Below, piece after piece: positions 6,758 through 13,636 of a stretch of 40,961 nucleotides of DNA. Origin of the DNA: Opitutia bacterium (GTDB taxonomy: Bacteria > Verrucomicrobiota > Verrucomicrobiia > Opitutales > Opitutaceae). The stretch spans positions 1-40,961 of the forward strand of contig CANIJN010000014.1 of NCBI GenBank assembly GCA_947467625.1, read 5' to 3'. The notes below the pieces were generated by a model, which saw only the letters and a program-made list of their open reading frames with translations, searched no databases and was not told where the DNA came from. Numbering within the stretch: position 1 is the stretch's first letter; each line of letters opens with the position of its first letter. The translations under genes were made by a program, and so were the position numbers.

Positions 6758-7231
6758 TTAATCCACGCTGCCAGCGGTTGGACCTGCACCGCTGCCAAAT
6801 GGGGCCGGTTCCTTTATTTTTAGTTTGGGAAACCAGCGCTTAAAATCTGCTCCGTTTCGGGTCACCAGCCCGGTGCGCGTCGCCGCAAAACCACCGATCA
6901 AAAGGTCCGCAACCGGCCTCTTGGGTATCATGTGCGCCCGGCGCACTTTGACATATTCATTCCACGCCCGGTGCGCCGCTTCAGTATCCGCGGCGGTCCA
7001 CAATTCCGAGCAACTGATACCGGCCTGCCCAAGGAATTCTTTTTGCTCGTGCATTTTGCCATCAAACGCCGCCGACAACTCCACCATGGTCACCGGACTG
7101 ATCGCCAAGCCTTGCGGCAGCAGTGATTGCAGCAATTCAGCAGACTTCCTTCCAAATTGAGGGTCATCCTCAAAAACATCCAAGATGACACAAGTATCGA
7201 CAATCCACATGGAGAAATGAACCGATCCCAA
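6758..7231 (-). CDS. PIN-domain toxin, VapC type (second)
   Basis: A 157-residue PIN-domain protein. The acidic set is visible: D in MWIVDTCVILDVF, E in PVTMVELSAAF, D in PVADLLIGGFA and D in TRNGADFKRWFP. It is expected to be a metal-dependent ribonuclease. The start is uncertain: TTG 7231 has AGGA 7 nt upstream, while ATG 7210 lies directly at the PIN domain but without a Shine-Dalgarno. It follows an AbrB-type antitoxin by 9 nt if TTG is used. The C-terminal 15 residues after KLKIKEP are Gly/Ala/Pro-rich and may be read-through into non-homologous sequence. Confidence 0.86.
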   Translation of the reverse strand: MGSVHFSMWIVDTCVILDVFEDDPQFGRKSAELLQSLLPQGLAISPVTMVELSAAFDGKMHEQKEFLGQAGISCSELWTAADTEAAHRAWNEYVKVRRAHMIPKRPVADLLIGGFAATRTGLVTRNGADFKRWFPKLKIKEPAPFGSGAGPTAGSVD

Positions 7232-7240
7232 GGGCTAGTC

Positions 7241-7486
7241 CTACTCCCCGCCCCGCAACTCCCGCATCCATTGTTCGGTGGTGCGTAAAGTCTCAGGTCG
7301 AAGTTTTCGGGCATAACCCAGCACGTTTAAGGGCCCGGGGGGCTTCTCTTCTTCGACCACCACGCGCATCTCTCGATTAGAGATACATTGCCATTTAAAT
7401 CGCTGGCCGGTATGAAGTCGCATAGCTTTTCTTAGCTCGGCAGGCACGGAAACCTGCCCGCGTTCCGTAAGGGTGGACTCATTCAT
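7241..7486 (-). CDS. AbrB/SpoVT-type antitoxin
   Basis: An 81-residue protein starting MNESTLTERGQVSVPAELRK, the classic swapped-hairpin AbrB motif (T-x-x-G-Q-v-x-v-P-x-x-x-R), followed by LHTGQRFKWQCISNREMRV and a tail (TTEQWMRELRGGE) likely to bind the toxin. AbrB-type antitoxins such as VapB and MazE bind DNA of their own promoter. The gene has no Shine-Dalgarno but a near-consensus promoter ending 8 bp upstream of its ATG. Confidence 0.88.
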   Translation of the reverse strand: MNESTLTERGQVSVPAELRKAMRLHTGQRFKWQCISNREMRVVVEEEKPPGPLNVLGYARKLRPETLRTTEQWMRELRGGE

Positions 7487-7494
7487 ATCGCGTT

Positions 7495-7522
7495 ATTTTA
7501 TCATGTAATTTCATCATGTCAA
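7495..7522 (-). promoter_or_regulatory. Strong promoter and candidate operator of the AbrB-PIN operon
   Basis: On the minus strand TTGACA (7517-7522) and TAAAAT (7495-7500) are separated by 16 bp, and the ATG is at 7486. The spacer and -10 contain two direct copies of ACATGATRAAAT with a 13-bp period (ACATGATGAAATT and ACATGATAAAATA), a plausible antitoxin operator. Transcription would begin within about 2 nt of the start codon. Confidence 0.7.
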
Positions 7523-7544
7523 TTGCCCGGATGAATTGAACGAG

Positions 7545-7590
7545 TTGCGCGGCCGACGGGATCGGCCGACGAGGTCATGCGACGGAAAAA
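7545..7590 (+). repeat. Repeat motif at the truncated end of the group II intron
   Basis: GGCCGACGGGATC is followed directly by GGCCGACGAGGTC, then GCGACGGAAAAA. The first two are tandem variants of the island's A-core prefix (compare 6583), and the last is identical to 5751-5762. The intron-encoded reverse transcriptase frame ends exactly in this sequence. Confidence 0.55.
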
Positions 7591-8918
7591 CCGAGGAACT
7601 CGATGCCTTCCTCTCGTGTATCCACTAACCGGGTTTTCGCTTCATTGAGCTTTAACTTTCGTGCCTCCAACCACCGTTGCAGGCGCGTTCGCAGCCCCGC
7701 CCCTTGACCCGGTTGGCACAGGATCAAGAGGTCGTCCGCATATCGCACCAGCGTCGGCTTTTGTTCGCACTGCTCATTCACCGCGTGATCCAGGTCGTTG
7801 AGGTAGAGGTTCGCCAAAAGGGGCGAGATGACGCCGCCTTGCGGCGTGCCACACCGGTTCGGGTGCACCTGACGGCGTCCCGTGTCCCGGTCCTCTTCCA
7901 CGCTCGGGGCGCGCAGCCATTCCTTGATGAGGCGCAGCACGCTGCCATCGCTGACCCGTTTGGCCACCTGTCGCAGGAGTAGGCGGTGTGGGATCAGGTC
8001 GAAGTAACTCGACAGGTCCGCATCCACCACCTCCACCTTTCCGCTCAGCAACGCTTCCTTGACTTTGTCCATCGCCTGATGGGTCCGGCGTTTCGGCCGG
8101 TAGGCGTAGGAGTGGTCATGGAAGTCCGCCTCCCAGATGGGTTGCAACACGATCGCTGCGGCACTCTGCACCACCCGATCTTTCACTGTGGGGATGCCGA
8201 GCGCGCGGCGCTTGGTCTTGGCCTGATCCTTCCAAATATAGACGCGCCGGACCGGATTTGGGCGGTAGGTCTTCGTCCGCAATTCCTCCGCCAGCGCGTG
8301 CAGCCAAGCTGCCCGCGCCGCCGGATCTTTTGCCAACGTCTCCACCGTGAACCCATCCACTCCCGGCGCGCCTGCATTTTCGTTCACCTGATCGAGCGCA
8401 TCGGACAGGACATCCTGCCGATACAGTTCGCCATACAGACTATAGAACCGCCAATGCGGCTCCGCTTTTGCTTTCCGATATAGCACCCGTTGTAGCTTCC
8501 GAACTTTGGGAGACGTTTTTATCCAGAGCTCATCACTCCGGCCATCGTCCAGTCCTTCGCCTCGCTGCGGTGCAGGGGGACAAGTGCCCTCCCTTCGCTC
8601 CCCGGCGGTTTTAATGTCCGCCAGATCAACACTACTATGGAGGTCTCCGACTCCTGCCCCGGCCCGACCGGCCTCACGCGGTGTGGCCGCGCTTGTGCCG
8701 GAGGTTGGCTCGCCGCAAGGCGACCCACCGGGACAGGTCTCACCACTTAACCTAACCACCCTTCCCGACCCGCCGCCCCCGCTGACTCCGCCGGTGCGTT
8801 CATCGGACATCAACGATTTGGGTCCTATGTCCTTGCGGGACTGCCCTGCCCGACCCTGACAGCCTTGCCCGTCTGTGGAGCGGCTCGGCTCACCGGTTGT
8901 TGTGCTTTCGGAGCTCAT
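7575..8918 (-). CDS. ltrA: Group II intron reverse transcriptase, C-terminally truncated
   Basis: The open frame gives 447 residues. The recognisable RT part begins near residue 133 (SPKVRKLQRVLYRKAKAEP) and includes GAPGVDGFTVETL, the RT2-3 block RRALGIPTVKDRVVQSA, VVDADLSSYFDLIPH, CGTPQGGVISPLLANLYLN and the catalytic YADD at 393-396. It stops six residues after FLGFSV, so the thumb/maturase domain X and any DNA-binding or endonuclease domain are missing. The first ~130 residues are Gly/Ser/Arg-rich with no family match that I recognise; they probably translate intron RNA domains, and the true start is likely internal (around residues 130-140). The catalytic core is intact but the protein should lack maturase function. 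Confidence 0.85.
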   Translation of the reverse strand: MSSESTTTGEPSRSTDGQGCQGRAGQSRKDIGPKSLMSDERTGGVSGGGGSGRVVRLSGETCPGGSPCGEPTSGTSAATPREAGRAGAGVGDLHSSVDLADIKTAGERREGTCPPAPQRGEGLDDGRSDELWIKTSPKVRKLQRVLYRKAKAEPHWRFYSLYGELYRQDVLSDALDQVNENAGAPGVDGFTVETLAKDPAARAAWLHALAEELRTKTYRPNPVRRVYIWKDQAKTKRRALGIPTVKDRVVQSAAAIVLQPIWEADFHDHSYAYRPKRRTHQAMDKVKEALLSGKVEVVDADLSSYFDLIPHRLLLRQVAKRVSDGSVLRLIKEWLRAPSVEEDRDTGRRQVHPNRCGTPQGGVISPLLANLYLNDLDHAVNEQCEQKPTLVRYADDLLILCQPGQGAGLRTRLQRWLEARKLKLNEAKTRLVDTREEGIEFLGFSVA

Positions 8919-9080
8919 ACGATGGGGTTCACCTTCGTTGCGGCTGGCCCGTTCGGACTTCGGTCGTGCTTTCCGGTAGCGCCTCGCGGCAACCGTCCGT
9001 GACCGGGTCCTTCGACCGCGAATCGTTTAATTCGGTCGAACAGACTTTCACTGTTGTGGTTGTTAGTTTCATGGTCGCAC
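7575..9080 (-). mobile_element. Group II intron, 3'-truncated
   Basis: On the minus strand the element begins at 9080 with GTGCGACC, the usual group II intron 5' end, and continues with AGTGAAAGTCTGTTCGACCG and GGTGAACCCC segments typical of domain I. It encodes a reverse transcriptase. No domain V hairpin, domain VI, or ORF C-terminus is present; the sequence is cut at about 7575, inside repeat sequence. The 5' exon is a copy of the island's CACGGA repeat (9081-9110). The intron should be unable to splice or move on its own. Confidence 0.75.
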
Positions 9081-9235
9081 CCACGGAGGGCACGGAGATC
9101 ACGGATGCTCGGAGATCAGAGAACTATCCGCGTTTCTATCCGCGCTATCCGCGTAATCTGTGGTGAAAATTGCTCGCAGGTTTGGCCGCAAAGAGGCGCA
9201 GAAGGCACAAAAGCCGAAGCAGGCGTAACATCCCG
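9081..9235 (+). repeat. Dispersed modular repeat, copy 9 (C-D), interrupted by the intron
   Basis: CACGGAGGGCACGGAGATCA with CACGGATGC, then GCGCTATCCGCGTAATCTG, TGGTGAAAATTGCTCGCAGG, and the D word TTGGCCGCAAAGAGGCGCAG. The intron 5' end joins at 9080/9081, and the 3' part of the repeat supplies the C-terminal codons of the DUF3368 frame. Confidence 0.8.
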
Positions 9236-9552
9236 GCCGCGCGCCGCGCGGCCTTGTCGTCCAAAACCGCCACGGTGCCGGCGTGCGTGCGTGCGTCTTC
9301 CAGCACCTCGGTTTCTCCGCGGCCCAGTCGCGCGAAGGCCAGCGGCGAAAGCAGAGCATTGGTTTCAACCACCGACAACCACCTTGACCCGCTGAGTAGC
9401 GCGTTCAGCGGATCGTCGACGGCACCGGCGGCAATTTCTTCCACCACAGCCCGGGGCACGACGATCGAGGAAAAGATCGAGGGGAGCAACTCAAGCAAGC
9501 CGGCTCGACCCAGCACGATCAGCGGCGAGGCGTTAACGACAGCAGGTTTCAC
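9145..9552 (-). CDS. DUF3368 PIN-like toxin, C-terminus replaced by repeat
   Basis: The first ~108 residues (VVNASPLIVLGRAGLLELL, VPRAVVEEIAAG, GRGETEVLEDARTH, VAVLDDKAARRAA) are a DUF3368 PIN-like domain, with acidic residues E and D in the ETE and LDDKAAR motifs. After ARRAAG the sequence becomes MLRLLRLLCLLRLFAAKPAS then FHHRLRG, which is the antisense translation of the island's D and C words. Family members normally continue with a helix of about 30-40 unrelated residues, so the natural C-terminus is lost and the stop is provided by the repeat. Function may be impaired. The GTG start overlaps the antitoxin stop as GTGA (9549-9552). Confidence 0.8.
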   Translation of the reverse strand: MKPAVVNASPLIVLGRAGLLELLPSIFSSIVVPRAVVEEIAAGAVDDPLNALLSGSRWLSVVETNALLSPLAFARLGRGETEVLEDARTHAGTVAVLDDKAARRAAGMLRLLRLLCLLRLFAAKPASNFHHRLRG

Positions 9553-9809
9553 CGGTCCAAAATCATCCGAGCTGCGGCCATCGCTTCATCGGCAGACTCC
9601 TGCAAAGGCGAAACGCGCATCCGGGAAAGGTGGGACACAAATTCACTGCGGGTCATTCCTGCCACCTCGGCCGCAACCTCCTGGCTTACTCTGCCGATTT
9701 CATACCATTTCGCCGCGGCGGCCGCCCTGAATTCGTGCGCCAACTCGCCGGAATCTCGATCAAGGCCGAAGAAGGCCGAATCTGTCAGCTCGATTGCAAC
9801 AATTTTCAC
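9549..9809 (-). CDS. UPF0175-family antitoxin
   Basis: An 86-residue protein with the UPF0175 pattern: strand, then helix DSGELAHEFRAAAAAKWYEI followed by GRVSQEVAAEVAGMTRSEFV, a helix-turn-helix-like segment (S-x-e-x-A-a-x-x-a-G-x-s-R-x-e-F). UPF0175 genes typically precede DUF3368 PIN-like toxins, which is the arrangement here. The start is GTG at 9809. It should bind the downstream toxin and probably the promoter DNA. Confidence 0.85.
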   Translation of the reverse strand: MKIVAIELTDSAFFGLDRDSGELAHEFRAAAAAKWYEIGRVSQEVAAEVAGMTRSEFVSHLSRMRVSPLQESADEAMAAARMILDR

Positions 9810-9899
9810 AATTGAAGAGAATCTTCAGGGCAATCTACGTTGTGAATCTGACGGCGCCCTTGCGCGACAAACATTAGGTCGAGTTTCTAAGCGCTTGGG

Positions 9900-10010
9900 T
9901 GAAAACACAGGGGGGAGGCCCCGGCAGTTGCACGCGCAAAACGGATATCACGGGTATCGGACGACCGGACCAGCCCCTAAAATTTGTGGTGCGCTCATCA
10001 AGCTGGTCTC
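9900..10010 (+). repeat. Dispersed repeat, copy 10 (degenerate, right edge of island)
   Basis: GTGAAAACACAGGGGG, ACGGATATCACGGGTATCGG and ACCAGCCCCTAAAATTTGTG then GTGCGCTCATCAAGC are weakened C, A and B words. No further copies of this repeat follow until an isolated relic at 29,110, so this marks the right edge of the island. Positions 9810-9899 and 10011-10141 show no gene. Confidence 0.65.
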
Positions 10011-10141
10011 AATCTGTCAGGCTGAAAATAGCCAAAAGCCGAAGGTCCACTCTTACTCCCGCGCTATTACCGGCGTCACCCATGAGCGGAGAGGTGCGCA
10101 ATCAACGCGGAAGAAAATTGAACGAAAGGGGCGTAAACCGG

Positions 10142-11119
10142 TTATGCTGTTTCCCCGGCCACCGCCAAAAACGCCGCGAGGGCGGGCTCGGGTGCGACGG
10201 ACTGACGCCAGCCGAGGACGAGGCGACTTTCAGGAGCGGGACCGGTGAGCGGCAAAAAGGTGACCTCGGGCGGGAGGTATTGCGCCTCGGACGGTGTCAT
10301 GAACGTGGCACCGAGACCGGCGCGGACGAGGCCGATGCCGTTGGCGCGAGGCCAGACTTCTTCGGCGATGCGCGGGGTGATCCCGGCACTCGCAAACGCG
10401 GCCAAAATACGGTCATAAAAACCCGGATTATGCGTGCGGGGAAACAGCACAAACGGAGTGTCGGCGAGGTCGCGGAGGCGTAACGCACGCGGCGCGCGGC
10501 GGGGCAGTTCCCGGTGGGGATTTGACGTTGCCGAGCCCGTGCTGCGACGGGGGCCCGGAGTCCGCTGGGCGAGGAGGTGCGTCGAGGGGAGGAGAATCCC
10601 GTTGAGCTCGCGGAGGAGGACGCGGGTGCGGACACCGGGAGTGGGAGCGTCGGGGTGAAAGAAACCGCAGGCGATCTCGCCGGATTGGAGCGCGATGAGT
10701 TGGGCGGATGTCGGGGACTCGGTGAGCTCGAGGCGGATGCCGGGATGGAGACGGTGAAACTCACGGATGATCGGCGGGAGCACGGTGGCCATGGCGAGGC
10801 CGGTGAAGGCGACGCGCACGTGGCCGACTTGGCCGCCGGCGAGGGCCTGAAGGTCGGCGGGAATCGCCGCAACGGAGCGGAGAATGGGCTCGAGGCGTTC
10901 GAGCAGCAGTTTGCCGGCGGGCGTGACCTCGACGCCGCGGCGCGTGCGATTGAGGAGATCGGCATCGAGCGCGGTTTCGAGCTGGGCGATGGCGCGGCTG
11001 AGGGCGGGTTGCGCGATGACCAACGTCTCGGCGGCTTTGCGGAAATGGAGCTGACGCGCGACCTCGCGGAAGTAAACGAGGTGACGGAGCTCGAAAGGGA
11101 ACTGGTACTCGCGAGGCAT
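10142..11119 (-). CDS. LysR-type transcriptional regulator
   Basis: A 325-residue LysR protein. The N-terminal winged helix is clear: LRHLVYFREVARQLHFRKAA, QPALSRAIAQLETALDADLL and RRGVEVTPAGKLLLERLEPI. It is followed by the effector domain (HVRVAFTGLAMATVLPPII, LTESPTSAQLIALQSGEIAC). I start it at ATG 11119 (MPREYQFPFELRHL), because the extra 31 residues of the open frame are non-conserved. An unusual Arg/Pro/Ser-rich insertion (GPRRSTGSATSNPHRELPRR, near residues 194-216) interrupts the effector domain before LRDLADTPFVLF. It is transcribed divergently from leuC across 245 bp, the classical layout for a LysR regulator acting on the neighbouring operon; leucine biosynthesis control is an inference. 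Confidence 0.9.
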   Translation of the reverse strand: MPREYQFPFELRHLVYFREVARQLHFRKAAETLVIAQPALSRAIAQLETALDADLLNRTRRGVEVTPAGKLLLERLEPILRSVAAIPADLQALAGGQVGHVRVAFTGLAMATVLPPIIREFHRLHPGIRLELTESPTSAQLIALQSGEIACGFFHPDAPTPGVRTRVLLRELNGILLPSTHLLAQRTPGPRRSTGSATSNPHRELPRRAPRALRLRDLADTPFVLFPRTHNPGFYDRILAAFASAGITPRIAEEVWPRANGIGLVRAGLGATFMTPSEAQYLPPEVTFLPLTGPAPESRLVLGWRQSVAPEPALAAFLAVAGETA

Positions 11120-11364
11120 GGGGTTTGAGGTCTGGAGTGTGGGGTTTGGGTTTATGCTTTGATGCCGGATAGGCATCACAGGAAGCGAAAAGAGTATTTC
11201 ACGGTATGGCAAGGATCTGGTAGGTTAACGACTTCGGGGCGAAGGATTTTTGGGGGATTGTGCTTGGGGTCTGGGTCCAAGGGTTCAAATCAAGAATCCG
11301 CGGCACCGGCGACTCGGAGCCCGAGCCTCCGAGCCAAGAGCCTCGACATCCCTTCCTATTTTCC

Positions 11365-12777
11365 ATGCGCAAATCACTCTTCGAAAAAGTCTGGGACGCC
11401 CACGCCGTCCGCACGTTGGCCAATGGTCAGACGCAACTCTTGGTGGGCACCCACCTCATCCACGAGGTGACGAGCCCGCAGGCCTTCGGGATGCTCCGCG
11501 ATCTGGGCCTCAAGGTGGCGATGCCGCACCGGACCTTTGCCACGGTCGATCATATCGTGCCGACGGATCAGTTTGCCGAGCCCTACCGCGATCCGCTCGC
11601 GCAGGCTATGATGGAAGAGCTGCGCAAGAACTGCGCCTCGACGGGCATCACGTTTTTCGACCGCGCGAGCGGCAAGCAGGGCATCGTGCACATCGTCGGG
11701 CCCGAGCAGGGCATCACGCAGCCGGGCACGACGATCGCGTGCGGTGACTCGCATACGAGCACGCACGGGGCGTTCGGGGCGATTGCGTTCGGCATCGGCA
11801 CGACGCAAATCCGCGACGTGCTCGCGACGCAGACCATGGCGCTGGGCAAATTGAAGGTGCGCCGCATCGAGGTGAGCGGAAAGCTCCTGCCCGGCGTCTA
11901 TGCCAAGGACGTTATTCTCCATATCATCCGCACGCTCGGCGTGAATGGCGGCACGGGGTTCGCCTACGAATATGCTGGCGACCTTTTCGACCGCTTCACG
12001 ATGGAGGAGCGGATGACGGTGTGTAATATGTCGATCGAAGGCGGCGCGCGCGCGGGTTATGTGAACCCGGACGAAACGACCTTCGCTTATTTGAAAGGTC
12101 GGCCCTACTCTCCCCAGGCCGCCCAGTGGGATGCGGCGGTAGCGAACTGGAAGAGTTTCGCGAGCGATCCAGGCTGTCACTACGACGACGTGGTCAAGAT
12201 CGCGGCGGCCGACATCGCGCCGACGGTCACGTGGGGCATTAATCCCGGTCAGGCCATCGCGATCAACGAATCGATCCCCGACGCGTCGAAGACGAACGTG
12301 GTCGATGAGAAGGCTTCGATCGAGGAGGCGCTGGCGTACATGAAACTCACTCCCGGCGCCGCGATCAAGGGCACGAAGATCCATGTCGCGTTTCTCGGCT
12401 CCTGCACGAACGGCCGGCTGAGCGATTTCCAGGAAGTCGCGCGGTTCTTGAAGGGGCGCAAAGTCGCTGCCGGGGTGAAGGCCATCGCGGTGCCCGGTTC
12501 ACAGATCGTCGCACTCCAATGTATCGCGCAGGGGATCGACAAGGTTTTCAGCGAGTCCGGATTCGAGTGGCGTGAGGCGGGGTGCTCCATGTGTCTGGCG
12601 ATGAACCCTGACAAGCTCATCGGCGACCAGCTCTGCGCGAGTTCCTCGAACCGCAATTTCAAAGGCCGGCAAGGCTCTCCCACGGGCCGCACGATTCTCA
12701 TGAGTCCGCTCATGGTGGCGGCGGCGGCAGTCACCGGCAGCATCGCGGATGCCCGCGAGGTTTTCGCCGTGAACTAA
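11365..12777 (+). CDS. leuC: 3-isopropylmalate dehydratase large subunit
   Basis: A 470-residue aconitase-family protein. It isomerises 2-isopropylmalate to 3-isopropylmalate in leucine biosynthesis together with LeuD. The [4Fe-4S] ligands are visible: one Cys in [15 protein letters not shown] and the CxxC pair in [13 protein letters not shown]. Other family motifs are [20 protein letters not shown] and the C-terminal [11 protein letters not shown]. The start is ATG 11365 ([13 protein letters not shown]), the usual LeuC N-terminus; the 35 codons upstream are non-conserved. It is followed after 112 bp by leuD. No leucine-rich leader peptide is visible upstream, so attenuation is not suggested. 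Confidence 0.97.
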   Translation: MRKSLFEKVWDAHAVRTLANGQTQLLVGTHLIHEVTSPQAFGMLRDLGLKVAMPHRTFATVDHIVPTDQFAEPYRDPLAQAMMEELRKNCASTGITFFDRASGKQGIVHIVGPEQGITQPGTTIACGDSHTSTHGAFGAIAFGIGTTQIRDVLATQTMALGKLKVRRIEVSGKLLPGVYAKDVILHIIRTLGVNGGTGFAYEYAGDLFDRFTMEERMTVCNMSIEGGARAGYVNPDETTFAYLKGRPYSPQAAQWDAAVANWKSFASDPGCHYDDVVKIAAADIAPTVTWGINPGQAIAINESIPDASKTNVVDEKASIEEALAYMKLTPGAAIKGTKIHVAFLGSCTNGRLSDFQEVARFLKGRKVAAGVKAIAVPGSQIVALQCIAQGIDKVFSESGFEWREAGCSMCLAMNPDKLIGDQLCASSSNRNFKGRQGSPTGRTILMSPLMVAAAAVTGSIADAREVFAVN

Positions 12778-12889
12778 CGACGAAGACCGTTGAAGTCAGA
12801 CGTTGTCGTTTTCAGTCCGAACTACGGACCTCGAACCTCGCCTCGCTGACATCCCGTAAATTTAATCTGTCCCCTTAATCTTTTCAGTC

Positions 12890-13492
12890 ATGGCTCTCGA
12901 AAAAATCACCTCCACCACCGGTCCTGCAGTTTACGTCCCGGGCAATGACATCGACACGGACCGAATCATCCCTGCGCGCTTCATGAAGTGCATCGTGTTC
13001 GACGGACTCGGCGAATTCCTCTTCTACGACGTGCGCAAAAATGCCGACGGCACCGACCGGTCCCATCCGCTGAACGAGGCGCGCTTCAAGCGTGCGACGA
13101 TTCTGCTCTCGGGCGCGAATTTTGGTTGCGGCTCGTCCCGTGAGCACGCGCCGCAGGCGATCCAGAAATACGGTTTCAAGGCCGTGATCGCGGAGAACTT
13201 TGCCGAGATTTTCCTCGGGAATTGCACGACCCTCGGCCTCCCCTGCGCGACGGCGAGCCGGGAGGACATCGCAAAGATCGCGGCCGTCGTGGCTCAGGAG
13301 CCGGCGACGGACGTCGTGATCGACGTGGTGAAGCAAGAGGTGCGCTTCGCCGGGCAAACGGTGAAGGTCGAGGTGCGTGCCTCGGCGCGCGACGCGTTGA
13401 TCCACGGTCGGTGGGATCCGATCGGCGAGCTGCTTGACGGTCTGCCGGCGGTGCAGACGACGGCAGCGAAGCTCCCGTATCTGGCGGCATAA
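12890..13492 (+). CDS. leuD: 3-isopropylmalate dehydratase small subunit
   Basis: A 200-residue protein, the normal LeuD length. Conserved blocks are GNDIDTDRIIPARFMK at residues 18-33 and GANFGCGSSREHAPQAI, the swivelling-domain motif that binds substrate. It forms the heterodimeric isopropylmalate isomerase with the LeuC encoded just upstream. Standard start at ATG 12890 (MALEKITSTTG). Downstream, 144 bp separate it from exbB. Confidence 0.97.
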   Translation: MALEKITSTTGPAVYVPGNDIDTDRIIPARFMKCIVFDGLGEFLFYDVRKNADGTDRSHPLNEARFKRATILLSGANFGCGSSREHAPQAIQKYGFKAVIAENFAEIFLGNCTTLGLPCATASREDIAKIAAVVAQEPATDVVIDVVKQEVRFAGQTVKVEVRASARDALIHGRWDPIGELLDGLPAVQTTAAKLPYLAA

Positions 13493-13636
13493 AGGCCACG
13501 CAGCGGCTTGATGCGAGCCGGACGGCACATGGAAAAGCGCCCCTCCATTTGAACCTAACCGCGGGCCAAAAACCCGTGAGACATTTTTCGAACTTTTGCT
13601 GGGCGTCAGAGTCGGATCGGTTCACACTCCCCTAAC

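Noticed and set aside
7575-8918. Retron or diversity-generating retroelement reverse transcriptase
   Set aside because: The RT motifs (YADD, CGTPQGGVISPLLANLYLN) and the GTGCGACC 5' end upstream fit a group II intron; no template/variable repeat pair or msr/msd is visible.
8520-8918. N-terminal ~130 residues of the reverse transcriptase as a real protein domain
   Set aside because: Composition is Gly/Arg/Ser-rich without a recognisable domain and the DNA corresponds to the RNA domains of the intron; the recognisable RT starts near residue 133.
145-10010. Integron cassette array
   Set aside because: No tyrosine recombinase integrase is encoded and the inter-cassette repeats do not show paired RYYYAAC/GTTRRRY attC boxes with a consistent fold.
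11120-11364. Leucine attenuator or leader peptide upstream of leuC
   Set aside because: No short reading frame with clustered Leu codons and no terminator-like stem is visible; a LysR regulator is divergent instead.
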